Shown here: positions 18,772 through 27,614 of the stretch, one piece after another
How positions within the stretch are numbered: position 1 is the first letter of the stretch
How the letters are laid out: each line of letters starts with the position of its first letter
NCBI GenBank assembly: GCA_012839205.1
Contig: DUNT01000112.1
Location: forward strand, 1 to 57,506
Direction: 5' to 3'
Source: Clostridiaceae bacterium
Lineage (GTDB): Bacteria; Bacillota; Clostridia; DSM-8532
DNA: 57,506 nucleotides
Notes under the pieces: generated by a model
What the model was told of the DNA's origin: nothing
The model's input: the letters and a program-made list of their open reading frames with translations, nothing else
Databases searched by the model: none
Position numbers and translations under genes: made by a program

Positions 18772-19448
18772 ACCTTCCGCACCACCTTTAAAAAATTATT
18801 TAATATAGCCATCCCTACTATTCCACTTTTTTCGGGATGAAATTGAGTTGCATAAACATTATCTTTTGATACAGCAGCGTCAAAGCAAATTCCGTACCTT
18901 GACATTGCCGACACCACACTTCTGTCCTCGGCCTCTGCATAATATGAATGGACGAAGTATACATATGAATCTTCACTTTGTTTTATATTCGTAAAGGAAG
19001 TGTCAGATTCCAGGTTGGTAAAGAGCTTACCCGGAAGACTGGCAAACAATGGGCAATACTTGGGGAAATAAAGATTGTTCCAGCCCATATGTGGAATTTT
19101 TAAGCCTGCAGCCTCAGGAATTTTTTTTACTCGTCCCTTAAAAATACCTAGTCCTTTGGCAACCCCCTCAGGATGTTCTTCACTGTATTCAAACAGTAAT
19201 TGAAATCCAAGACATATCCCTAAAAAGGGTTTACCCAAATCAATGCAGGTTCTTATCACCCTGTCCATACCTTTTTTTTCAAGGCTTTCCATGCAATCGG
19301 CGAAAGCTCCCACTCCGGGAAGAACAACTGCCTCGCTTCCCAGTATAGTTTGCTCATTACAGGTTATCACAGGGTCAGCACCCAGTTTCTTAAAGGCATT
19401 TGCCACATTCTTAAGATTTCCTGCATCATAGTCTATTATTGCAATCAT
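18768..19448 (-). CDS. hisH: Imidazole glycerol phosphate synthase subunit HisH
   Basis: Glutamine amidotransferase half of IGP synthase that supplies ammonia to HisF. The 226-residue protein starts IAIIDYDAGNLKNV, carries the nucleophile in GICLGFQLLFE and the His/Glu pair in ATQFHPEKSG. It is about 20 residues longer than usual, mostly in the region after FASLPGKLFTNLE. The ATG overlaps the purC stop by four bases and the stop overlaps hisA by four. Confidence 0.97.
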   Translation of the reverse strand: MIAIIDYDAGNLKNVANAFKKLGADPVITCNEQTILGSEAVVLPGVGAFADCMESLEKKGMDRVIRTCIDLGKPFLGICLGFQLLFEYSEEHPEGVAKGLGIFKGRVKKIPEAAGLKIPHMGWNNLYFPKYCPLFASLPGKLFTNLESDTSFTNIKQSEDSYVYFVHSYYAEAEDRSVVSAMSRYGICFDAAVSKDNVYATQFHPEKSGIVGMAILNNFLKVVRKV

Positions 19449-20335
19449 GCAATAAACTTCTTTCCGGTAATTCTCTCATATGCTTCAATATATTTTGCTC
19501 TGGTTTTCTCAATTACCTCTTTTGGAAGCCTGGGAGCAGGAGGGGTCTTATCCCAATCCAAAGATTCAAGATATTCACGCAAATATTGCTTATCAAAACT
19601 TTTTTGGGCTCTGCCGGGTTCATAATCTGCCAACTCCCAGAACCTTGATGAGTCAGGGGTAAACATCTCATCGGCTATAACCAGCTGACCTTCCAGCATA
19701 CCAAACTCAAACTTAGTGTCAGCCAGGATTATTCCTCTGCTCAAAGCATATTCCTCTGCTTTTTTATAAAGGGTTATGGATTTTTCTTTAAGTGCAAAGG
19801 CCAGTTCTTCGCCTATCTGTTCTTTAATATATTCATAGCTTACATTCATATCATGGCCTTCTGTTGCTTTGGTAGAAGGGGTAAAAATCGGCTGGGGCAG
19901 CTTATCAGCCTGCCTTAAACCCTCCGGCAGCTTGATGCCGCTGATTTCACCTGTGGCCTTGTAGTCTTTCAGGCCGGAGCCTTCAAGGTATCCACGTACG
20001 ATGCATTCGGCTTCAATCATCTCAACCCTTTTAACCAGCATGGAACGGCCTTTTAACTCCTCTTTGAATTTTGATAAACCCATGGGATACTCGGAGACAT
20101 CTGTAGTAATTACATGATTTCCTATTATATCCTTGCAAAAATCAAACCAGAACTCAGAAATACCGTTGAGTACACGACCCTTGTCAGGAATCAGATCATC
20201 AAAAACTACATCAAAAGCTGATATGCGATCAGTTACAATCATTAACAGCTTATCGTCTCCTACTTCATATACATCTCTTACTTTTCCCTTAATAAAAACA
20301 GGTAAATCGATGAAGTTAGTATCCTTAATCAGCAT
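19445..20335 (-). CDS. purC: Phosphoribosylaminoimidazole-succinocarboxamide synthase (SAICAR synthetase)
   Basis: Purine enzyme that joins CAIR and aspartate with ATP to give SAICAR. The 296 residues match the longer, yeast-like PurC form: GKVRDVYEVGDDKLLMIVTDRISAFDVV at the start, RMLVKR-type LVKRVEMIEAECIVRGYLEGSG, TPSTKATEGHDMN and LADTKFEFG. It sits inside the histidine operon, 24 bases after hisB and overlapping hisH by four bases. Histidine synthesis releases AICAR, two steps downstream of this enzyme in the purine path, so the position could help balance the two pathways. Confidence 0.97.
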   Translation of the reverse strand: MLIKDTNFIDLPVFIKGKVRDVYEVGDDKLLMIVTDRISAFDVVFDDLIPDKGRVLNGISEFWFDFCKDIIGNHVITTDVSEYPMGLSKFKEELKGRSMLVKRVEMIEAECIVRGYLEGSGLKDYKATGEISGIKLPEGLRQADKLPQPIFTPSTKATEGHDMNVSYEYIKEQIGEELAFALKEKSITLYKKAEEYALSRGIILADTKFEFGMLEGQLVIADEMFTPDSSRFWELADYEPGRAQKSFDKQYLREYLESLDWDKTPPAPRLPKEVIEKTRAKYIEAYERITGKKFIA

Positions 20336-20359
20336 AAATGTATCCTCCGTTAATTGTTA

Positions 20360-20947
20360 TTACAGTAACCCCTTGGTAGAAGGTACGCCCTGAATTGAAG
20401 AGTCAATAGAAACTGCCTCTTTTAAAGCCCTGGCAAAGGCTTTAAATACAGCCTCTATCATATGGTGGTTATTTTTCCCGTGTATCAGCTTGACATGCAA
20501 TGTCATTCCGCCATTAACCGCCAGAGCCCTAAAAAACTCCTCAAACATCTCGGTTTCCATATCACCAATCCTGTCAGTGGAAAAAGGTACTTCAAAATGC
20601 AGAAACGGTCTGTTGGAAAGATCAAGGCTTACCATGGCCAGAGATTCGTCCATGGGAACAAAACTAGTTCCATATCTTTTTACAGACTCTCTTTTCCCCA
20701 AAGCCTCAGAAATTGACTTTCCCAGTACTATTCCAATATCCTCCACTGTGTGGTGGCTGTCTACCGACAGGTCTCCCTTACACTCAAGCGAAAGATCAAA
20801 ATGTCCATGGCCTGAAAAAAGGCACAGCATATGATCTAAAAACCCCACTCCGGTTGAAATAGTGTTCTCTCCTTTTCCATCTAAATTAATCTTTAGAGAA
20901 ATTTCGGTTTCTTTAGTTTTTCTGGCCAATTCAGCGTATCTCACCAC
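20360..20947 (-). CDS. hisB: Imidazoleglycerol-phosphate dehydratase
   Basis: Manganese enzyme converting IGP to imidazole acetol phosphate. The 195-residue, single-function form (no phosphatase domain) shows GVGFLDHML, DLSVDSHHTVEDIGIVLG, GKNNHHMIEAVFKAFARAL and the C-terminal STKGLL. It begins 88 bases after hisC. In that gap a GGTGTGGG/CCCACCC-like near-palindrome is visible, perhaps an internal RNA stem. Confidence 0.97.
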   Translation of the reverse strand: MVRYAELARKTKETEISLKINLDGKGENTISTGVGFLDHMLCLFSGHGHFDLSLECKGDLSVDSHHTVEDIGIVLGKSISEALGKRESVKRYGTSFVPMDESLAMVSLDLSNRPFLHFEVPFSTDRIGDMETEMFEEFFRALAVNGGMTLHVKLIHGKNNHHMIEAVFKAFARALKEAVSIDSSIQGVPSTKGLL

Positions 20948-21035
20948 AATACCTCCATGACTGATCAGTACCCCCTGCCCACCCTTAAGGTGTGGGAAAT
21001 TTCTATTCTCCTAGCTCATTATAGCATTGCCATAA

Positions 21036-22097
21036 TCAACCTGCTATTATCTTCTTTATTTTTTCAACAAGTTCTTCCATCTCTTCCTGGATTCCTATTG
21101 TAATCCTCAACCAGTCACATATTCCCGGACTATTAAAATTCCTCACCAGAATACCTTCTTGTCTTAAAAACGATAAAGCCTCAGGCCCGGAAATCCCGGG
21201 AATTTTAACAAAAAGAAAATTTGCCTTAGAATCAGTCGTTTTTACACCCAGGCTAAGCAGTTTTTCCTGTGTCCATTGACGGGTCTTTATAATCCTCTGT
21301 CTTGTTTCATTAAAATATTCTGTATCAATTAATGCAGCTTCAGCCGCTATTTGAGCAATTCTATCCAAAGGATAAGAGTTAAATGAATCTTTAACCCTCA
21401 CCAATCCGTCCATCAACTCTTTGCATCCCATGGCAAAACCCACTCTTAACCCTGCCAATGACCTTGATTTAGAGAGAGTTTGAACAACAATAAGGTTATC
21501 GTACCTGGAAATCAGCCCTGCACAAGATTCGCCACCGAAATCAATATATGCCTCGTCAACTATTACCAGGGTATTGGGCCGATTTTTAAGTAATTCTTCT
21601 ATCTTATAAGTTGCAATATAAAGGCCGGTAGGTGCGTTGGGATTAGCAAAAATAATACCCTTCAAATCCTCAGGGTATTGTGATATATCAATAGAAAAAT
21701 CACTTCTTACTGGTACCCTTATATATGGAACATTAAAGAGAGCACTGTACACAGGATAAAAGCTGTAGGTTATATCGGGAAATCCGATTTTTTCGGTATC
21801 ATCAAAGAAGGCTTTAAAGATAAATGCCAAAACTTCATCGGAGCCATTTCCCACAAAAACCTCGTCTTTAGATATACCATAATACTTTGCAACAGCTTGT
21901 TTTACTACAGCTCCCTCACTGTTGGGATAAAGGCGCAAGTCCTCCAGGTTGAAATTTCTTATCCTTTCCATAACTAACGGTGATGGTGGATAGGGATTTT
22001 CGTTTGTATTGAGTTTAATAAATTTCTTATCTTTCGGTTGCTCCCCCGGTACATAGGGGACAAGCTCCCTTGTATTACGACTATAAAAGCGACTCAT
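21036..22097 (-). CDS. hisC: Histidinol-phosphate aminotransferase
   Basis: PLP class I/II aminotransferase making L-histidinol phosphate from imidazole acetol phosphate and glutamate. The 353-residue protein has LNTNENPYPPSP, FVGNGSDEVLAFIF, FANPNAPTG, VDEAYIDFGG and the PLP lysine in QTLSKSRSLAGLRVGF. I start at 22097 (MSRFYSRNTRELVPYVPG), where GGAGG is seven bases upstream; the frame to 22127 adds residues without a ribosome binding site. It is separated from hisD by 280 bases that carry a repeat element. Confidence 0.96.
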   Translation of the reverse strand: MSRFYSRNTRELVPYVPGEQPKDKKFIKLNTNENPYPPSPLVMERIRNFNLEDLRLYPNSEGAVVKQAVAKYYGISKDEVFVGNGSDEVLAFIFKAFFDDTEKIGFPDITYSFYPVYSALFNVPYIRVPVRSDFSIDISQYPEDLKGIIFANPNAPTGLYIATYKIEELLKNRPNTLVIVDEAYIDFGGESCAGLISRYDNLIVVQTLSKSRSLAGLRVGFAMGCKELMDGLVRVKDSFNSYPLDRIAQIAAEAALIDTEYFNETRQRIIKTRQWTQEKLLSLGVKTTDSKANFLFVKIPGISGPEALSFLRQEGILVRNFNSPGICDWLRITIGIQEEMEELVEKIKKIIAG

Positions 22098-22191
22098 ATT
22101 TAACCTCCGTTTCAGACCAGTTAACAAGAACTTGTCTGGTGCAGAATCGTAATTATACGGCGGCTTACTTCAAAGAAGCCTGGGCAGTGTC

Positions 22192-22370
22192 TGTCATCCT
22201 GAGCGGAGCGGAGTCGAAGGATCTTATTTATCAACGCAAAAGATTCTTCGACTCCGCTCAGAATGACAGTGGGGGGTAATCCTCTTCGCTCTACGACAGT
22301 ATCGGGGATAATCCTCTTCTATCAGCACGACAGTGGGGGGATTCACTGCGCTTAGAATGACACAACGGAT
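22192..22370. repeat. Dispersed palindromic repeat with tandem tail, copy 1
   Basis: TGTCATCCTGAGCGGAG at 22192 pairs with CTCCGCTCAGAATGACA ending at 22268, enclosing AGTCGAAGGATC and GATTCTTCGACT arms, so nearly the whole 77 bases folds into one hairpin. A tail with degenerate repeats of GACAGT..GGGG.TAATCCTCTTC runs to about 22370. It lies between hisD and hisC inside an operon. Related sequence occurs at 41377-41452 and 47818-47855. Such elements are known as widespread intergenic repeats; they carry no gene. Confidence 0.85.
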
Positions 22371-22377
22371 CCTTCGT

Positions 22378-23682
22378 TTAGCCTTTTGCTTCATTATTTA
22401 TTCTGATTCGTATTGCCTCAGCATGAGCTGTCAGTCCTTCGGCTTGTGCAAAGGCAGCCACATCGGCAGCAACGGCATTAAATGCATCTTTGCTGTAAGA
22501 AATTACACTCTGGCGTTTTATAAAATCATACACTCCCAGGGGAGAAAAAAATCTTGCCGTGCCCGATGTAGGCAGGGTATGATTAGGCCCTGCAAAATAA
22601 TCTCCCAGAGGTTCCGGAGAATAGTTACCCAGAAATATAGCTCCGGCATTTTTTATAAAAGGCAATAGGTCAAACGGATTCTTTGTACATATCTCCAGGT
22701 GTTCGGGAGCTATTAAATTGCATATGTCCACTGCCTCATTAATTGTGTCTGTAACAATTATGGCACCATACTTTTCCAAAGATTCCAAAGCAATTTCTGA
22801 TCTTGCCAGTTTCGACAGCTGAATTTCAAGCTGTTGTGAAACTTTTTGGGCAAGTTCTTTTGATGTAGTTAATAAAATCGAAGATGCCAGTTTATCATGT
22901 TCTGCCTGTGAAAGCAGATCAGCCGCTACATAAGCAGGATTTGCAGTTTCATCAGCAATAATTAATATCTCACTTGGCCCGGCTATCATATCAATACCGC
23001 AAATACCGAAAACCATTTTTTTGGCCACAGCCACATAAATATTACCTGGCCCCACTATTTTATCAACTTTGGGAATAGTCTGGGTCCCATATGCCATGGC
23101 TGCAATTGCTTGTGCTCCTCCAGCCATAAACACCCTGTTGACCCCGGCCAGCTTTGCACAGGCCAGAATTACAGGATCAGCCTTCCCGTTTTTGCCAGGT
23201 GGGGAGCAAAGAATAATCTCCTCTACCCCGGCAACCTTAGCCGGTATTACATCCATTAATACCGTTGACGGCAACGGAGCGCTTCCTGCGGGAGCATACA
23301 CGCCTACTCTGGAAAGAGGGGTAATCTTCTGCCCCAAAAAGACACCGTTTTCATTAGTGGTGAACCATGAGTTTTCCAGCTGTTTCTCATGATAAACCCG
23401 TATGTTCTCTGCTGCTTTTTCAATAACTCTTACTAAATCTCTGTCAATTGAGGTTAATGCACTATCCAGCTCTTTTTCAGAAATCTCTATAGTTTCTGAA
23501 GTAAGCTCCACACCGTCAAATTTCTTGCTGTATTCAAAAAGAGCCTCATCCTTACGTTCTTTCACGTTTTTAATGATTTCGGCCACAGTCTGTTCTACTT
23601 CCGGCTGTCCCTCGGGACTTCGCCTGTTCAAAGAGTCAAGTAATTGTTTTAAACTATCCTTTTTGTATTCATAAATCTTCAT
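22378..23682 (-). CDS. hisD: Histidinol dehydrogenase
   Basis: Zinc enzyme oxidising histidinol to histidine in two NAD-dependent steps. The 434 residues include LPSTVLMDVIPAKVAGV, GPGNIYVAVAKKMVFG, IDMIAGPSEILIIADE, LLSQAEHD with the zinc ligands, and APEHLEI. It begins 23 bases after hisG. Confidence 0.98.
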   Translation of the reverse strand: MKIYEYKKDSLKQLLDSLNRRSPEGQPEVEQTVAEIIKNVKERKDEALFEYSKKFDGVELTSETIEISEKELDSALTSIDRDLVRVIEKAAENIRVYHEKQLENSWFTTNENGVFLGQKITPLSRVGVYAPAGSAPLPSTVLMDVIPAKVAGVEEIILCSPPGKNGKADPVILACAKLAGVNRVFMAGGAQAIAAMAYGTQTIPKVDKIVGPGNIYVAVAKKMVFGICGIDMIAGPSEILIIADETANPAYVAADLLSQAEHDKLASSILLTTSKELAQKVSQQLEIQLSKLARSEIALESLEKYGAIIVTDTINEAVDICNLIAPEHLEICTKNPFDLLPFIKNAGAIFLGNYSPEPLGDYFAGPNHTLPTSGTARFFSPLGVYDFIKRQSVISYSKDAFNAVAADVAAFAQAEGLTAHAEAIRIRINNEAKG

Positions 23683-23705
23683 GATACCAACCTCTGAAAA
23701 ATGTT

Positions 23706-24338
23706 TTAGAGCTGTTTTCTTATACCCTCAATAATTTTTGTAATACGCTGGTTTTCCATTTTCATGCTGACACGGTTCACAACCATTCTTGCACTGATTT
23801 CTGAAATTGTATCCAGAACCACAAGACCATTTTCTTTTAAAGTGCGTCCGGTTTCAACCAAATCAACTATTACCTCTGAAAGCCCCACTAATGGTGCCAG
23901 TTCAACCGAACCGCTCAGCTTTATTATCTCAACAGACTCTCGTCTTTTATGTCGGAAATATGTTCTTGCCACTTCAGGATACTTTGTGGCAACCCGGGTA
24001 ATTGAAACCGAATCCATTTTTCCTTCCAGTTCTTTAGGACCTGCAACACACATTCTGCATCTGGCAAACCCAAGATCCAAAACCTCGTATAAATCTCTGC
24101 CCTCTTCAATTAAAGTGTCTTTTCCCACAATACCTATATCGGCTGCACCATACTCAACATATACAGGAACGTCGGCAGGCTTGGCCAGAAAAAAACGAAT
24201 TTTGTTCTTATCATCCGAAAGAATAAGTTTTCTGGAATCCTCTTTTAATTCTGTACAATCAATTCCGGCTCCCTCCAGAAGTTCTATGCTAAGTTCTGTC
24301 AACCGCCCTTTTGATAAAGCGAATGTAATATATCTCAT
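23706..24338 (-). CDS. hisG: ATP phosphoribosyltransferase, short catalytic subunit
   Basis: Catalyses the first step of histidine synthesis, ATP plus PRPP to phosphoribosyl-ATP. At 210 residues it is the short form without the regulatory ACT-like domain, and therefore needs HisZ, which is encoded just upstream. Motifs: [43 protein letters not shown] and the PRPP loop [27 protein letters not shown]. The ATG overlaps the hisZ stop by four bases. Confidence 0.98.
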   Translation of the reverse strand: MRYITFALSKGRLTELSIELLEGAGIDCTELKEDSRKLILSDDKNKIRFFLAKPADVPVYVEYGAADIGIVGKDTLIEEGRDLYEVLDLGFARCRMCVAGPKELEGKMDSVSITRVATKYPEVARTYFRHKRRESVEIIKLSGSVELAPLVGLSEVIVDLVETGRTLKENGLVVLDTISEISARMVVNRVSMKMENQRITKIIEGIRKQL

Positions 24339-25543
24339 AGCATTATCTCCTCTCTTGAACCGTCATTTCTAATACAGACAAATTTGCTAAACCCTCGCAA
24401 TCTAGCATATTTTTTGCTTTCTTCAGTTTCCATTTGCATAAGGTCCAGCTCAGCCGTACAATTATTCTGGATTAATTGTCTTAAATAATCACCGGCTATC
24501 TTCCGTGCATTTTTTTCATAGGATATGAAAACTCCTTCGGGTTCTTGTTTGACCAGTTTTTTCTGCCTTTCCAAAGCCATCATTACCATATTGATCCCAA
24601 GAGAAAACCCTGTTGCTTCGCATTCTCTTCCGAATTTCTCCACCAGCTTATCATAACGCCCACCGCTGAGAATAGGAAATCCCACACCATAAGTATAGCC
24701 TCTGAAAACAATTCCGGTATAATAATTGAGACTCTGTACCATACCCAAATCCAATGACACATATTGAGCAAGATTTCTGTCTTCAAGTATTTCAAGAACT
24801 TCTTTAATATTTTCAATTGCCTTGGTTGCTTCTTTTCCTATATCCTCAGGGTTGATTTTATGCAATATATCTTTTGAACCAAAAAGCTTAGGAAGATCCA
24901 GAATAATTCTCTTTAACGGGGTTCTTACCTTGTGTCTGTCCATGACCTGTTCTACCCCCACAAGGTTTTTCTGGTCAATAAGCTCCCTCACTTCTTCTAT
25001 CTCATCTTCTGAAAGTCCGGATTCGGCCATAAGTCCTTTAAAGAATCCCACCTGTCCTATATCTATCTGAAATTCATCAATCCCCGCTGCCTTGACTGTT
25101 TCAATTGCCATTGCAACCACTTCGGCATCGGCTTCGGCAGAATTAATCCCCAATAGTTCACAACCTGCCTGGGTAAATTCATTCTGTCTTCCTCCTCCTA
25201 ATTCATCAAAGCTGAAGGTATTACCAATATAGCAGCATTTTATAGGGAAGGGTTCATCCCTGAGCCTGGTAGCGGCTACCCGGGCAACTGGTACCGTAAG
25301 GTCGGGCCTCAATACCAGCAGCCTACCCTTGGAATCACAGAATTTATACATGCTTTCCTGATTAATTAAGCCTCTTTCTCCGCCAAATGTGTCATAATAT
25401 TCTATTGTTGGGGTTTCAACCTCCTTGTAACCGTTTAGTCGAAAAGCGTCTCTTATCTTGCTCTCCAGCAGTCTCTTCTGCCTGCATGATTCAAACAGTA
25501 TATCCTGAACCCCTTCTGGCGTGTAAATATTCCATCTTTTCAT
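24335..25543 (-). CDS. hisZ: ATP phosphoribosyltransferase regulatory subunit
   Basis: HisZ is a histidyl-tRNA synthetase paralog that forms the HisG8-HisZ complex and confers histidine feedback control. The 402 residues have the class II fold motifs ([28 protein letters not shown], the [17 protein letters not shown] segment) but no C-terminal anticodon domain of a true HisRS. First gene of the histidine operon, about 60 bases downstream of its promoter; no T-box leader is present, so feedback through HisZ may be the main control. Confidence 0.95.
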   Translation of the reverse strand: MKRWNIYTPEGVQDILFESCRQKRLLESKIRDAFRLNGYKEVETPTIEYYDTFGGERGLINQESMYKFCDSKGRLLVLRPDLTVPVARVAATRLRDEPFPIKCCYIGNTFSFDELGGGRQNEFTQAGCELLGINSAEADAEVVAMAIETVKAAGIDEFQIDIGQVGFFKGLMAESGLSEDEIEEVRELIDQKNLVGVEQVMDRHKVRTPLKRIILDLPKLFGSKDILHKINPEDIGKEATKAIENIKEVLEILEDRNLAQYVSLDLGMVQSLNYYTGIVFRGYTYGVGFPILSGGRYDKLVEKFGRECEATGFSLGINMVMMALERQKKLVKQEPEGVFISYEKNARKIAGDYLRQLIQNNCTAELDLMQMETEESKKYARLRGFSKFVCIRNDGSREEIML

Positions 25544-25605
25544 AATCCGGACCCCGCTTTATTGCTTTATCGCTTTAACGTGTTAATGCGATGCATTACT
25601 CTTTC

Positions 25606-25634
25606 ATTTTACATTTCTTACAGTACTATGTCAA
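25606..25634 (-). promoter_or_regulatory. Histidine operon promoter
   Basis: Minus-strand TTGACA (25629-25634), 17-base spacer, TAAAAT (25606-25611). The leader of about 55 bases is too short for a T-box or an attenuator. Confidence 0.8.
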
Positions 25635-25681
25635 TAGTGATCTTAAAATACGGTTATGCCATATGCCCGAAATACAACAAG

Positions 25682-25725
25682 GGGCTGCCTCAAAATATTT
25701 GTCTTATTTTGAGACAGCCCTTTTC
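25682..25725. terminator. Strong hairpin between the catabolic cluster and the his operon
   Basis: Sixteen-base arms at 25682-25697 and 25705-25720 differ at one position and enclose a seven-base loop. TTTTCTT follows on the plus strand; the minus strand lacks a T-run. By position it should end the transcript of the gene stopping at 25749. Confidence 0.65.
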
Positions 25726-25748
25726 TTCCATTAGAATATAATCACTTA

Positions 25749-26603
25749 TTAATCTAGCTCTAATACAAGACCTGTTCCAGCTTCTTTGCTTGCATTTGGT
25801 GCAGAATTCCATAATGCCCGCTTACAATGTAAATCTGTATCGTGGCAAATATAAAAGCTCTTCATATTTTGCGCTTTTACATACTCACAGGTTTTATCTA
25901 CCTGAGATTGAGGTACCTCATCAATACGCAAATGAGATCCACCGATATATGTGTGGATTTGTTCTGCTCCAGTCAACTTCTTGGCATACTCCATAATATT
26001 GCATATACCGTAATGAGCACATGTTGCTACCACACTAGCTTCTTTACCGTTTTTATGTCGATATGCCAGTTGTGTGTCTTCATCGACTACGTCATCACAC
26101 CAAACACCATTACGTAACTGTTGTGATGATTGGGGATGAATATGTTCAAAATCGTTAGTACGCTCGGTTAATCCCATATAACACAGGTTTTTTGTAAGCC
26201 ATAGTGGTTCCGGAGTAACTCTTACATCAAAATGCTGCTCCATAATTTCACGGTCAACATCAAGACCAACCTGTGTATTCCAATTAAATTCATATCTCTT
26301 TAAGAAAATATCTTCGCTAGTGAACAGCAAAATGGGTTTGCGTGCCATTGCGTTATCTTTATAGTATTTTATTAAGTGTTTTAACCCACCGGTGTGATCC
26401 CAGTGGCCGTGGGATAGTATAACATAATCTGCCTGGCGAAGATCGATGCCCATAGCTTCGGCATTCTTAATAAATTTATCTGAATATCCGCAATCTAAAA
26501 GAACTTTAACATCTTCATCTTCTATCCATGCAGAAAATCCATGTTCAGAATTATAATATTTACTATACAAACTTGTATTCTCAAGTAAAATTGTAACTTT
26601 CAT
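25749..26603 (-). CDS. Metallo-beta-lactamase-fold hydrolase
   Basis: A 284-residue soluble MBL-fold protein of the type often annotated as 7,8-dihydropterin-6-yl-methyl-4-(beta-D-ribofuranosyl)aminobenzene 5'-phosphate synthase-like. The metal motif is LSHGHWDHTGG at about residue 64, with VLLDCGYSD before it and a distal HYGICNIMEYAKK segment plus CHDTDLHCKRAL near the end. The substrate is unknown. It is the second gene after gntR (63-base gap) and so probably belongs to the same control circuit as the sugar cluster; hydrolysis of a lactone or phosphoester intermediate is a guess from context. Confidence 0.8.
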   Translation of the reverse strand: MKVTILLENTSLYSKYYNSEHGFSAWIEDEDVKVLLDCGYSDKFIKNAEAMGIDLRQADYVILSHGHWDHTGGLKHLIKYYKDNAMARKPILLFTSEDIFLKRYEFNWNTQVGLDVDREIMEQHFDVRVTPEPLWLTKNLCYMGLTERTNDFEHIHPQSSQQLRNGVWCDDVVDEDTQLAYRHKNGKEASVVATCAHYGICNIMEYAKKLTGAEQIHTYIGGSHLRIDEVPQSQVDKTCEYVKAQNMKSFYICHDTDLHCKRALWNSAPNASKEAGTGLVLELD

Positions 26604-26666
26604 CTCAACATCCCTTTCATTTTTATGAATTGACTTCTAAATAGAGTCGGTAGAACAGTATCACCA

Positions 26667-27371
26667 CTATTTAGCAACAAGATAGTCAGAAATATTTTCA
26701 CTCATCCCTGTAATATGCTTATCTAAAGCGTCGTGTACTGCCTTTTGAAGGGTTTCGGCATCTCGCTTAATAAGGTAATCAATGTAGGCACGATGTTCCT
26801 TTACCATTCTCTTTGCGCTGTCCGAATCAGTAACATATTTTCGACCATATATTAGCTTGAAGAAGGCAAGATAGTCCCAAAGATTAGATATTGTGTTAAC
26901 CAAATATCTCATTTCGCAAGCCTCATACATAGTAAAATGAAACTCGCGGTTAAGTACGAATACTTTCTTTGGATCAGGGTTCTTCTTAAATAGCACTTCT
27001 TCAAGCTTATCCTGAATAGTTTGAAGCTTTTTTATGGTTTCATCAGAAATTCTTTTGCAAGCATTATATGATGCAATGGGTTCGAGAGCTTTTCTCATAG
27101 TATAGATTTGTATAATGTCTGACATAGTGAGTTCAACAACTCGCGTACCAACATAAGGAACCGATTCGACTATTCCCGACTTTTCCATGTTTTTCAACGC
27201 CTCTCGAACAGGCATTCGACTGACACCCATCTTTGATGCAAGATCCTCAGCGACAAGCTTATCTCCCATGGAAAGCGTACCATCCATTATCCAATCCATC
27301 AATTTAGCCATAACAAGTTCCGGCATTCGTTGATTTTTAATCCTTGCAGATGTCTTAACTCTTTCAGCCAT
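26667..27371 (-). CDS. GntR family regulator, FadR/FCD subfamily
   Basis: A 234-residue regulator with an N-terminal winged helix (LVAEDLASKMGVSRMPVREALKNMEKSGIVESVPYVGTRVVEL) and a C-terminal all-helical FCD ligand domain containing the metal-site pattern (NREFHFTMYEACE, MVKEHRAYIDYLI). FCD regulators usually bind small carboxylates or sugar acids and repress a neighbouring catabolic operon. The position next to the transporter and RLP genes, and a shared palindrome at its own promoter and at the cluster promoter, make it the likely local repressor. The ligand is probably the substrate or an acid intermediate. Confidence 0.93.
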   Translation of the reverse strand: MAERVKTSARIKNQRMPELVMAKLMDWIMDGTLSMGDKLVAEDLASKMGVSRMPVREALKNMEKSGIVESVPYVGTRVVELTMSDIIQIYTMRKALEPIASYNACKRISDETIKKLQTIQDKLEEVLFKKNPDPKKVFVLNREFHFTMYEACEMRYLVNTISNLWDYLAFFKLIYGRKYVTDSDSAKRMVKEHRAYIDYLIKRDAETLQKAVHDALDKHITGMSENISDYLVAK

Positions 27372-27433
27372 CCTAACTCATCTCCATACTATCATAATAA
27401 TTATATTTTTCCGGGGTAACCCCTTTAGTAAAA

Positions 27434-27470
27434 ATTATATCACCACTAATAATAGGATACAATATCCTAT
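27434..27470 (-). promoter_or_regulatory. gntR promoter with overlapping operator
   Basis: TATAAT (27434-27439) preceded by TGA (extended -10) and, 17 bases upstream, a poor -35 TTGTAT (27457-27462). The -35 is inside a perfect inverted repeat ATAGGATA-CAA-TATCCTAT (27452-27470). This suits autorepression. The remaining bases up to 27614 show nothing else I can name. Confidence 0.7.
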
Positions 27471-27614
27471 ACAGGCAACTCTTGTGCTGAACAGCCCGGT
27501 AATCTCTCGAACCCCAAATGCAGAATTCCCCTCAACAAGCATATATTTCTGCTGCATTATTGTGTGAAGTCTGCTCTGCGCTCATAAATATACAGCATAA
27601 CCTTGTCTGGTATC

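Noticed and set aside
25544-25605. T-box or histidine attenuator before hisZ
   Set aside because: The leader is only about 55 bases and has no His-codon run, specifier loop or antiterminator.
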